NCBI GenBank assembly: GCA_010365115.1
Contig: JAAFGX010000043.1
Location: 15,693 to 49,778 of the forward strand
Direction of reading: 5' to 3'
DNA: 34,086 nucleotides
From: Paludibacter sp.
GTDB lineage: Bacteria > Bacteroidota > Bacteroidia > Bacteroidales > Paludibacteraceae
The notes under the pieces were generated by a model. It made no database searches, had not been told where the DNA came from, and saw only the letters and a list, made by a program, of their open reading frames with translations. The first letter of the stretch is position 1; the number at the start of each line of letters is the position of its first letter. Shown here piece after piece: positions 8,810 through 16,122 of the stretch. A program made the translations under genes and the position numbers.

Positions 8810-9112
8810 TTTTAATTAGTTTATAGTGAGAAGTATATAGTTTGTAGTATGTAGTTTATAGTGGGTAGTTTATAGTTTATAGTTTATAGTGGGTAGTTTA
8901 TAGTTTATAGTGAGTAGTTTATAGTTTATAGTGAGTAGTTTATAGTGAGAAGTATGTAGTTTATAGTTTATAGTTTATAGTGTGAAGTTTATAGTTTATG
9001 GTGTGTTAATATTTCATTTCATTGCCTATAAACTATTGTTTATCAACTATCAGCTATAAACTATCAACTATCTGCTATCATCTATTGCCTATAGACTATC
9101 AACTATCAACTA
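8810..9112 (-). repeat. Large complementary repeat array between mtaB and hisF
   Basis: No gene is seen. On the + strand 8818-9005 holds about 14 copies of AGTTTATAG joined by TGGGT, TGAGT or TGAGAAGT. From about 9020 to 9120 the words are the complement type (CTATAAACTA, CTATCAACTATCAACTAT). Read along transcription (- strand), ATAGTTGATAG units start at the mtaB stop codon and ACTATAAACTACC units end next to the hisF start, so the transcript could form a long imperfect hairpin. The mtaB stop codon TGA lies inside the first ATAGTTGATAG unit. Confidence 0.88.
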
Positions 9113-10426
9113 TCAACTATTTATTTCCAACGCCGTTTTTTCTTCTTTCCAATCTCCCAAAGTAATAGTTTGAATAGTATTTACCAACGATTTGTCGAAA
9201 GGACGTTCTGCTTTTACATAATTATTGCTGAAACCGACCATGAAATCCCCATTATGCCTGCTTTCCCATAGAACTTGAGTGGTTTTGCCCATTTGACTTT
9301 CGTAAAACATCTTGGTTTTTTTATCCGACAATATGTGTAGAATTTCACTCCGTCGTTTTCGTTCTGTTGTTGAAACTTTATGCTCAATTTCCAGCATTTT
9401 GGTTCCCGCACGTTCCGAATAGCTGAAAACATGTAACTGCGAAACATCCAATGACTCTATAAAACCAATGGCATGTTCAAAAAGTTCGTCTGTTTCGCCC
9501 CGCACGCCCACAATTACATCAACACCAATAAATGCATCAGGAATAAACTTTTTTATGGTGGATACTTTTTGAGCAAAAAGTTCGGTTGTATAACGCCTTT
9601 TCATCAGTCGCAAAACTTCATTAGATCCCGATTGCAATGGAATATGAAAATGCGGCATAAAATGGTTGCTTTTTGATACAAATTCGATTAACTCATCTGT
9701 TAGCAAGTTGGGTTCAATTGAAGATATACGAAAGCGAACTTCATCGGGCAAAGCATCCAGTACTTTCACTAAATCAAAAAAGTTTTCATCGGTACTTTTG
9801 CCAAAATCGCCTGTATTTACTCCAGATAGTACAATTTCTTTTGCTCCTTCGGCAATGGCTTGTTTCGCCATATCTACCGTTTCGGCAATGGTTGCATTCC
9901 TACTCCTACCACGAGCAAACGGAATGGTGCAATACGTGCAGAAATAATCGCAACCATCCTGCACTTTGAGGAAAAAACGGGTACGGTCATCGCGCGAACA
10001 AGAAGGTTTGAAATCTTTTACTTTTGATATTTCGGTTCGGTGAACTTCTGTGTTTTTATTAAGTTCAGTGTTGTTTAGATAATCTAAAATACTGAATTTT
10101 TCATTGGCACCCAATACCAGGTCCACCCCTTCCATTGAAGCAATTTCGTCGGGTTTAAGTTGAGCATAACAGCCTGTCACCACCATGATGGCGTTAGGAT
10201 GCTGACGGTTCAGCCTGTTGATTGCCTGACGGCATTTGTGATCGGCTGTATCGGTTACCGAACAGGTGTTGATGATACAAACATCGGCTTCTTCACCTGC
10301 ACGGGCTTTCACAAATCCTTCGTCGCTGAGTTGTTTTCCAATAGCAGAAGTTTCTGCAAAATTAAGTTTGCAGCCCAAAGTGTGATAGGCTACTTTTTTA
10401 TTATTAAATAGGGAATCGTCAATCAT
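9113..10426 (-). CDS. mtaB: tRNA t6A37 methylthiotransferase MtaB
   Basis: 437 aa from ATG at 10426. It is a radical-SAM enzyme that adds a methylthio group to N6-threonylcarbamoyladenosine at position 37 of ANN-decoding tRNAs. The N-terminal methylthiotransferase domain holds cluster cysteines C19, C55 and C86 (TLGCKLN, NTCSVTD, TGCYAQ). The radical SAM motif C159-x3-C163-x2-C166 lies in DGCDYFCTYC, and a TRAM-like tail occupies roughly the last 65 residues. A longer reading frame to 10501 exists, but a perfect TACCTTTG -7 box at 10457-10450 (- strand) lies between the two starts, so transcription should begin near 10444 and only the shorter form fits. The C-terminus runs into the repeat array. 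Confidence 0.94.
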   Translation of the reverse strand: MIDDSLFNNKKVAYHTLGCKLNFAETSAIGKQLSDEGFVKARAGEEADVCIINTCSVTDTADHKCRQAINRLNRQHPNAIMVVTGCYAQLKPDEIASMEGVDLVLGANEKFSILDYLNNTELNKNTEVHRTEISKVKDFKPSCSRDDRTRFFLKVQDGCDYFCTYCTIPFARGRSRNATIAETVDMAKQAIAEGAKEIVLSGVNTGDFGKSTDENFFDLVKVLDALPDEVRFRISSIEPNLLTDELIEFVSKSNHFMPHFHIPLQSGSNEVLRLMKRRYTTELFAQKVSTIKKFIPDAFIGVDVIVGVRGETDELFEHAIGFIESLDVSQLHVFSYSERAGTKMLEIEHKVSTTERKRRSEILHILSDKKTKMFYESQMGKTTQVLWESRHNGDFMVGFSNNYVKAERPFDKSLVNTIQTITLGDWKEEKTALEINS

Positions 10427-10449
10427 TATAATTGGAAAATTTACAGGCA

Positions 10450-10457
10450 CAAAGGTA
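10450..10457 (-). promoter_or_regulatory. -7 box of mtaB promoter
   Basis: TACCTTTG on the - strand matches the Bacteroidetes TAnnTTTG consensus exactly, 24 nt upstream of the chosen mtaB ATG. No clear -33 TTTG is seen at the usual spacing. Confidence 0.6.
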
Positions 10458-10595
10458 GTGAAAATTGTCGAATGACTTATAGGTGGTAATTCATAATTCA
10501 AAATAGATCCTCACATCATCACATCCATCTGGTCGTCCATCTTCACAATTACTTATTTTTTCTTTATTGTGAATTTCATATCCTGGTTTTTTCAC

Positions 10596-10624
10596 TTGCA
10601 TTATAAAAAAAATGCTTACTTTTG
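10596..10624 (+). promoter_or_regulatory. gmd promoter
   Basis: TTG at 10596-10598 and TACTTTTG at 10617-10624 are 18 nt apart, close to the Bacteroidetes TTTG-N19-TAnnTTTG pattern. The start of transcription should be near 10630, leaving a leader of about 177 nt before gmd, unusually long for this window. Confidence 0.65.
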
Positions 10625-10806
10625 CCTAACAAAGATATATGGATCGAAATATTTGATGGTTAAAGTAAATTTTGTTTTGAAATTCAATCTTTAAAACAAT
10701 AACAGGCGAATAAACGTTAGTTTACAATATTAATGTTATTGAGTACTTCAATTATTTAAGGTTCTTTATAAATTAAAAAAACAACTCAAAACTAAACTTA
10801 TACAAG

Positions 10807-11958
10807 ATGACCAATAAAGTTGCTTTGATTACGGGTATTACCGGACAGGATGGAGCTTATTTAGCCGAATTATTACTTAAAAAAGGATATGTAGTACATG
10901 GTCTGAAACGTCGATCGTCGATGTTTAATACAGAAAGAATAGATCACTTGTATCAGGACCCGCATGTTGATAACCGTAACCTCGTATTGCATTATGGCGA
11001 TATGACGGACTCGATGAACCTTACCCGCATTATACAAGAAACCCAACCGGATGAAATATATAACTTGGCAGCAATGAGCCATGTAAAGGTGAGTTTTGAT
11101 ACTCCCGAATATACTGCCAACGCCGATGGTATTGGAACACTTCGCTTGCTGGAGGCAGTTCGTTTGTTGGGTCTGACCGAGAAAACCCGCATTTATCAGG
11201 CTTCTACATCTGAGTTGTACGGATTGGTACAGGAGGTTCCTCAAAAGGAATCAACTCCGTTCTATCCCCGCTCGCCATATGCAGTTGCCAAAATGTATGC
11301 TTACTGGATTACAGTAAATTATCGTGAAGCATATAATATCCACGCCAGCAATGGTATTTTGTTTAATCACGAATCTCCTTTACGCGGCGAGACTTTCGTA
11401 ACCCGAAAAATTACCCGTGCAGCAGCCCGTATTGCTATGGGAATGCAGGATAAAATGTTCCTTGGAAATTTGTCTTCAAAACGCGACTGGGGTCATGCCA
11501 AAGATTATGTACGTGCTATGTATCTTATCCTTCAACAAGATAAACCTGATGATTATGTTATTGCAACCGGTGTTACCACCGAAGTGAGGGAATTTGTACG
11601 CATGGCTTTTGCCGAAATCGGATTGAAAATCGATTTCAGAGGCGAAGGAATAGATGAGAAAGGATATATTGACTCGGTAGATGAAGCCCTTTTTGTAAAA
11701 GAAGTAGGAGCGGAGTTTCTTGAAGCTATTAAAGCTGTGAAAATTCCATTAGTGGAAGTGGATAAAAACTATTTCCGTCCTACCGAAGTGGATTTACTTA
11801 TTGGTGATGCCACCAAATCGCACACGGTGTTGGGCTGGATTCCCGAATATGACCTGAAAGGGTTGGTGGAAGACATGATGCTCTCCGACGTAAAACTCAT
11901 GAAAAAAGAAACATACCTTAAAGAAGGTGGTTTCAGGGTGATGAATTATTTTGAATAG
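10807..11958 (+). CDS. gmd: GDP-mannose 4,6-dehydratase
   Basis: 383 aa short-chain dehydrogenase/reductase of the extended class, cytosolic. It converts GDP-D-mannose to GDP-4-keto-6-deoxymannose, the first step to GDP-L-fucose. The NADP-binding glycine motif is at 10-16 (GITGQDG). Catalytic residues are T134 and E136 in STSELYG and the Y158-x3-K162 pair in SPYAVAK. Substrate-binding NHESPLRGE and RDWGHAKDY segments are present. Length is normal. It is followed by fcl on the same strand after a 250-bp gap filled with repeat sequence, and its own promoter precedes it. Confidence 0.97.
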   Translation: MTNKVALITGITGQDGAYLAELLLKKGYVVHGLKRRSSMFNTERIDHLYQDPHVDNRNLVLHYGDMTDSMNLTRIIQETQPDEIYNLAAMSHVKVSFDTPEYTANADGIGTLRLLEAVRLLGLTEKTRIYQASTSELYGLVQEVPQKESTPFYPRSPYAVAKMYAYWITVNYREAYNIHASNGILFNHESPLRGETFVTRKITRAAARIAMGMQDKMFLGNLSSKRDWGHAKDYVRAMYLILQQDKPDDYVIATGVTTEVREFVRMAFAEIGLKIDFRGEGIDEKGYIDSVDEALFVKEVGAEFLEAIKAVKIPLVEVDKNYFRPTEVDLLIGDATKSHTVLGWIPEYDLKGLVEDMMLSDVKLMKKETYLKEGGFRVMNYFE

Positions 11959-12208
11959 ACATTATAGTCTGTAGCAGCCCCCTAAATCCCCCGATAGGGG
12001 ACTTTAAGACTTATACTACATAAATTTAGTAGAAAATGTAATCTAACAAAATATTAGACGAAGCTAATTTAATTCCCCGTAATTTATCCCGATGCATCGG
12101 GAGGGGTTAGGGGTAGTATTTGTTAGTTAGTAATTAATAGTTTGTAGTAAATAAAGTTGATACAAAGGTAAATATCAAGATCAAAAGAAGTAAATAGCAC
12201 GAAGTAAA
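11959..12208 (+). repeat. Composite G/C-rich repeat element between gmd and fcl
   Basis: No gene. AGCCCCCTAAATCCCCC lies at 11976-11992, followed by GATAGGGGACTTTAA. On the right is AATTCCCCGTAATTTATCCC, the perfect 14-bp palindrome CCCGATGCATCGGG at 12088-12101, and GAGGGGTTAGGGG at about 12101-12113, which is roughly the complement of the left motif. The block 11976-12113 is therefore bounded by inverted C-rich/G-rich ends around an AT-rich core. From 12116 to 12150, GTTAGTTAGTAATTAATAG-type words follow. There is a - strand TACCTTTG at 12163-12170. Confidence 0.75.
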
Positions 12209-13261
12209 ATGAATAAAGACGCAAAAATATACGTAGCCGGACATAACGGCATGGTGGGATCGGCCATTAAACGGAACCTCGAAAAAAAAGGATTTACAAA
12301 CTTCGTTACCCGATCGTTTGAAGAACTTGATTTATTGAACGAAAATGATGTGGCTGATTTTTTTAGAGCCGAAAAACCAGAATATGTAGTACTGGCTGCC
12401 GCCAAAGTAGGTGGTATTATTGCTAACAATACCTACCGGGCACAGTTTATTTACGAGAACCTGATGATACAAAACCATGTTATCCATCAGAGTTATTTAA
12501 ATGGCGTAAAAAAGCTTTTGTTTTTAGGTTCATCCTGCATTTATCCCCGTATGGCGGAACAACCCATGCACGAGGAAGCCTTACTCACAGGTCTCCTTGA
12601 AAGTACCAATGAACCATATGCCATCGCCAAAATTGCCGGAATAAAAATGTGCGAAGCCTATCATGCACAGTACGGTTGTAACTTTATTTCCATTATGCCT
12701 ACCAATTTGTACGGACAAAACGATAACTACGATTTGGAAAAATCGCATGTGTTGCCGGCACTTATCCGAAAAATGAAGTTGGGAAAATTCTTGATGGAGA
12801 AAAATATGGATGCTCTCCGAGCCGATTTGAGTAAACTACCAATTGAAGGAGTAGATGGGTCATTCGATATGGACGTAATAACAAATGTGCTTCGAAAATA
12901 CGGAATTTCATCGGAAGATGGAAAAGTGTCCATTACACTGTGGGGAACAGGTTCGCCCATGCGCGAATTTCTGCATGTAGACGATATGGCCGATGCCAGC
13001 GTGTATCTGCTTCAGAATTACAATGCACCCGATACCACTCCTTCACATGTAAATATCGGCTGTGGTGAAGACTTGTCCATCAAAGATTTGTCAGAAATTG
13101 TCCGCAAAACGGTTGATTACCAAGGCGAAATTGTGTGGGATACCACTAAGCCCGATGGAACTCCCCGCAAACTCCTCGATGTGTCCAAGCTAAACAACCT
13201 GGGCTGGATACCAAATATTACCATTGAAGAAGGAATCAGAAGAGTGGTGGGGAATTATTAG
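12209..13261 (+). CDS. fcl: GDP-L-fucose synthase
   Basis: 350 aa. An NADPH-dependent epimerase-reductase that completes GDP-L-fucose synthesis from the Gmd product. The cofactor motif is G11-x2-G14-x2-G17 (GHNGMVG). Catalytic residues align with E. coli Fcl shifted by one: S108, C110, Y137, K141 and H180 (GSSCIYP, YAIAK, KSHV). An insertion of about 45 residues at roughly 190-235 (MEKNMDALRADLSKLPIEG) makes it longer than the E. coli enzyme; I recall this insertion from Bacteroidales homologues. GDP-fucose would feed capsule, O-antigen or glycoprotein synthesis. The TAG stop codon is the first part of a TTAGTTAATAG repeat array. Confidence 0.96.
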   Translation: MNKDAKIYVAGHNGMVGSAIKRNLEKKGFTNFVTRSFEELDLLNENDVADFFRAEKPEYVVLAAAKVGGIIANNTYRAQFIYENLMIQNHVIHQSYLNGVKKLLFLGSSCIYPRMAEQPMHEEALLTGLLESTNEPYAIAKIAGIKMCEAYHAQYGCNFISIMPTNLYGQNDNYDLEKSHVLPALIRKMKLGKFLMEKNMDALRADLSKLPIEGVDGSFDMDVITNVLRKYGISSEDGKVSITLWGTGSPMREFLHVDDMADASVYLLQNYNAPDTTPSHVNIGCGEDLSIKDLSEIVRKTVDYQGEIVWDTTKPDGTPRKLLDVSKLNNLGWIPNITIEEGIRRVVGNY

Positions 13262-13625
13262 TTAATAGTTAATAGTTAATAGTTAATAGTTAATAGTTGT
13301 TAGTTAATAGTTATTAGTTAATAGTTTGTAGACAGTAGTTATTGAAATATCGTCAATAGTCATTAGAGGAAATCTTATTTCTTTAAACCACATAACCAAT
13401 GCCATTAAATATTAAATATTAACTATAAACTACCCACTATAAACTAAAAGCTTCTCACTATAAACTACCCACTATAAACTACCCACTATAAACTATAAAC
13501 TATAAACTACTCACTATAAACTATAAACTACCTACTATAAACTACCCACTATAAACTACCTACTATAAACTACCTACTATAAACTACCCACTATAAACTA
13601 TAAACTACCCACTATAAACTAAAAA
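13259..13625 (+). repeat. Large complementary repeat array between fcl and the ABC permease
   Basis: No gene in this stretch. From the fcl stop to about 13345 run GTTAATAGTTAATAG units; 13346-13420 is a unique AT-rich spacer; 13421-13620 holds about 16 copies of ACTATAAACT joined by ACCC, ACCT or ACTC. The permease ATG is at 13626, six bases after the last unit. The stretch 13422-13445 is an exact 24-nt inverted match to 8853-8876 in the mtaB-hisF array. The array could pair internally as an imperfect hairpin. Confidence 0.9.
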
Positions 13626-14462
13626 ATGGAATTTACCACCGTCATTAAGCCAAAAAATAAACTTTTCGATGTCGATTTTAAAGAAATATGGCATTACCGC
13701 GATTTATTTTCAATGTTCGTAAAGCGCGACATTATCACACAATACAAACAAACCATTTTGGGACCGGCCTGGTTTTTTATACAACCAGCCATTACCACTT
13801 TAATGTATATGGTAGTTTTTGGTGGTATTGCAAAAATCCCAACCGATGGTCTTCCGCAACCCATGTTTTATTTAGCCGGCATCGTCTGCTGGCAGTATTT
13901 TGCCGATTGCCTGAATAAAACCTCCAGCACCTTTACCGCCAATCAGGGTATTTTTGGTAAAGTGTATTTCCCGCGGCTTATAGTTCCTCTTTCTACTGTT
14001 GCCTCCAATCTGGTGCGCATGGGCATACAGTTTCTAATGTTTATTGCGGTATATGTCTATTTCGTATTGTCAGGAGTAGCAGTTGCTCCCAATGCCTATA
14101 TTTTATTACTGCCGGTTTTAGTTATTATGCTTGGTGGATTAGCATTGGGTTTTGGTATTATCATTTCTTCTATGACCACAAAATACCGCGATCTTACGCT
14201 CTTGTTCACTTTTGTGGTTCAACTCTGGATGTATGCCACTCCCATTATTTACCCGCTCAGCACCATGTCACCTAAGAAGCAGATGATTATGGCACTTAAT
14301 CCCGTAACTTCTATAGTGGAAACGTTCAAATATGGCACTATGGGTGTGGGAACTTTCAGTTGGATGCAGTTGGGATATAGTTTCGGTTTTATGCTCGTAT
14401 TGCTGGGCATTGGAATCGTGGTATTTAATAAAGTACAGAGGAGTTTTATGGACACGGTTTAA
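13626..14462 (+). CDS. Polysaccharide ABC exporter permease (Wzm/RfbD-like)
   Basis: 278 aa, ABC-2 type membrane domain with about six hydrophobic helices between 50 and 270. The N-terminal amphipathic stretch LFSMFVKRDIITQYKQTILGPAWFFIQP is characteristic of Wzm/KpsM/TagG permeases, which export O-antigen, capsule or teichoic glycans across the inner membrane. These proteins need a separate ATPase (Wzt/KpsT/TagH), normally encoded next door; here the next gene is an unrelated small acidic protein and no ABC ATPase with Walker motifs is present apart from RecF. The context of gmd and fcl upstream suggests a fucose-containing glycan, by inference. The start ATG is directly behind the repeat array. 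Confidence 0.92.
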   Translation: MEFTTVIKPKNKLFDVDFKEIWHYRDLFSMFVKRDIITQYKQTILGPAWFFIQPAITTLMYMVVFGGIAKIPTDGLPQPMFYLAGIVCWQYFADCLNKTSSTFTANQGIFGKVYFPRLIVPLSTVASNLVRMGIQFLMFIAVYVYFVLSGVAVAPNAYILLLPVLVIMLGGLALGFGIIISSMTTKYRDLTLLFTFVVQLWMYATPIIYPLSTMSPKKQMIMALNPVTSIVETFKYGTMGVGTFSWMQLGYSFGFMLVLLGIGIVVFNKVQRSFMDTV

Positions 14463-14550
14463 TTGATAAATAGTTAGTTTATATTTCGTAGTCGGTAGTT
14501 TTTAGTACATAGGTGATTCACGATTTATAGTGGATAGTTTATAGTGAATT
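14463..14550 (+). repeat. TAGTTTATAGT-type repeat after the permease gene
   Basis: Degenerate units (ATAGTTAGTTTATA, GTAGTCGGTAG, TTTATAGTGGATAGTTTATAG) start at the permease stop codon and have the TAG-sense polarity seen after other stop codons. There is no complementary AC-sense half before the next gene, which has its own promoter. The remainder to 14694 is AT-rich with no gene seen. Confidence 0.65.
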
Positions 14551-14694
14551 CAATTCATAACAATTAGGAAACGAAAGTAATTCGTAAATGCACGATTTAT
14601 AATTCTTGCTCAGTAAATCTGTTTTAAAATTAATGAAAATGTTTATTTTCGTAAAAAAAACGGAGGAATAAAACCTTGTGTAAAAAAAATAATC

Positions 14695-14702
14695 TATCTT
14701 TG
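14695..14702 (+). promoter_or_regulatory. -7 box of the small acidic protein gene
   Basis: TATCTTTG matches TAnnTTTG exactly, 48 nt ahead of the ATG at 14751. A TTG at 14676-14678 is a candidate -33 element at slightly short spacing (16 nt). This argues against use of that TTG as a start codon. Confidence 0.62.
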
Positions 14703-14750
14703 AACTATAAAAACAAAGGAATTTTCAAAAACAAACTAAATAATTATCTT

Positions 14751-15089
14751 ATGAAAACTCAAGACGACGATTTATTGGTATACAACGAAGATGAAGCAGT
14801 TAAATTCATTCTCGATTATTTGCCCGCCGAAACCAAAAAAAGAGTAAATGATGATTTGGTAGAATACGTGTTGGATGTGGTTTACGACTACTATGACGAA
14901 AATGGTTTGATTGACGAAGATTCGACAGAAGAAGCCAGCATCGATGAAGAAGAAATGTTTAAATACATTTTGAAATGGGCCAAAAAAGATAAAATGGAAT
15001 TGACCGAAGATGATATTCAACTCATTCTGGATGGTGAGTTTGAATACGGTAAAACCCTTGGTATTTATAAAGACGAAGAAGAAGAATAG
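14751..15089 (+). CDS. Small acidic cytoplasmic protein of unknown function
   Basis: 112 aa from ATG at 14751. A longer frame from TTG at 14676 would overlap the predicted promoter, so it is rejected. The protein is strongly acidic (runs such as DDD, DEDS, DEEE and a DEEEEE end) and helical, with no signal peptide, membrane segment or cysteine. The central part (EYVLDVVYDYYDENGLIDED) looks like a compact helical fold. Short acidic proteins of this style recur in Bacteroidales as far as I recall, but I do not recognise a named family. It has its own promoter and a terminator at 15152-15193, so it is probably a single-gene transcript, perhaps well expressed. Confidence 0.85.
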   Translation: MKTQDDDLLVYNEDEAVKFILDYLPAETKKRVNDDLVEYVLDVVYDYYDENGLIDEDSTEEASIDEEEMFKYILKWAKKDKMELTEDDIQLILDGEFEYGKTLGIYKDEEEE

Positions 15090-15151
15090 TTGAAAATGCT
15101 TTTAGTATCAATTTCATGAATTATTCTTAAAGCATTAAACGCATAATTTTG

Positions 15152-15193
15152 AAAAACACCAATGCAATGTAAAGACTGCCTGGTGTTTTTTTT
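15152..15193 (+). terminator. Rho-independent terminator after small acidic gene
   Basis: AAAAACACCA (15152-15161) pairs with TGGTGTTTTT (15181-15190), with a 19-nt loop and eight Ts ending at 15193. The acyltransferase gene starts 28 bp later. Confidence 0.75.
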
Positions 15194-15220
15194 GATGAAA
15201 AATGTTCTACACTTCAGCTT

Positions 15221-16084
15221 ATGTTTTATTTATTTTACGGATTTGTTTGGCTTATTACCTGGTTGCCATTGCGGGTGCTCTATTTTTTATCGGATATTTG
15301 TTATCTGATAATTTATTATGTGGCTGGTTATCGCAAGAAAGTGGTGCGCACAAATCTTGAAAAATCATTCCCGCAAAAGTCAACAGCCGAACTCAGGAAA
15401 ATAGAACGAAAATTCTATCGGTTTTTTTGCGATGTATTTGTAGAAACGGCTTACCAAATGCACATTTCAAAAGCAGAAATGCTCAAACGAATGAATTTCT
15501 GCAACGTAGATGTTTTACTGGAGCAATACGCAAAAGGGAAAAGCTGTTTGCTGATGACTGCTCATTATGGCAACTGGGAATGGGCATCTGCCTTGTCGTT
15601 ATCATTGCCCTCGGATAAACCGCTTTACGGGATTTATAAACGGTTGAACGACAAAAATTTTGACAACTTTATTTGTGAACTTCGAACTAAATCAACCGGT
15701 AAAAATATTGAAAAGAATGATCTTCTTCGCAAGATGGTTCGATTGAAAAATAATGCTGAATTGGCTATGTTTGGTATGATATCCGATCAAAGCCCTGACT
15801 GGAAGAGTCTAAATTACTGGACCACTTTTTTAAATCAGGATACTCCGGTGGTAACTGGTACAGAAGTGTTGGCGCGTAAATTTGATTATCCGGTGTATTA
15901 TGCCGAAATAACCCGAGTAAAAAGAGGCTATTATAAGTGTGAGTTTATTCCTGTATCCATGGAGCCTTCTCAAACATCAGAGTTTGAAATCACGGAAAAA
16001 TACATCCAATTATTGCAAAAAACAATTGAATTAAAACCTGAATTCTGGCTCTGGTCTCACAGGAGATGGAAACATGTTCGATAA
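15221..16084 (+). CDS. LpxL/HtrB-family lysophospholipid acyltransferase
   Basis: 287 aa. An N-terminal membrane helix (about 5-35) precedes a cytoplasmic-face acyltransferase domain. The H-x4-E catalytic motif is H115-YGNW-E120 (TAHYGNWEW), and the C-terminal WLWSHRRWKH block is the conserved end of this family. Members transfer an acyl chain to lipid A precursors or to other lipids (for example ornithine or amino-acid lipids in this phylum); the exact acceptor cannot be told. It is followed 38 bp later by a GT2 glycosyltransferase on the same strand, so the two are probably one operon for an envelope lipid or glycan. Confidence 0.9.
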   Translation: MFYLFYGFVWLITWLPLRVLYFLSDICYLIIYYVAGYRKKVVRTNLEKSFPQKSTAELRKIERKFYRFFCDVFVETAYQMHISKAEMLKRMNFCNVDVLLEQYAKGKSCLLMTAHYGNWEWASALSLSLPSDKPLYGIYKRLNDKNFDNFICELRTKSTGKNIEKNDLLRKMVRLKNNAELAMFGMISDQSPDWKSLNYWTTFLNQDTPVVTGTEVLARKFDYPVYYAEITRVKRGYYKCEFIPVSMEPSQTSEFEITEKYIQLLQKTIELKPEFWLWSHRRWKHVR

Positions 16085-16122
16085 TAAAATAACGAATAAT
16101 TAATTAAAAGAAAGTAAATATA

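Larger units (their letters stand above)
10427..10806. promoter_or_regulatory. Divergent promoter region between mtaB and gmd
   Basis: 380 bp with no gene. It holds the mtaB -7 box (10450-10457, - strand), a CACATCATCACATC-type repeat at about 10513-10527, the gmd promoter (10596-10624) and an AT-rich leader for gmd. In the leader, CAATAACA (10697-10704) and TGTTATTG (10734-10741) can pair around an inner TAAAC/GTTTA stem (10711-10724). Confidence 0.6.

Noticed and set aside
10657-10695. Short leader peptide MVKVNFVLKFNL in the gmd leader
   Set aside because: Twelve codons in AT-rich DNA are expected by chance, with no run of regulatory codons.
13421-13620. Possible CRISPR or origin iterons
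   Set aside because: Units are variable in length and phase with no spacers, there is no replication initiator nearby, and the same words occur at other gene gaps.
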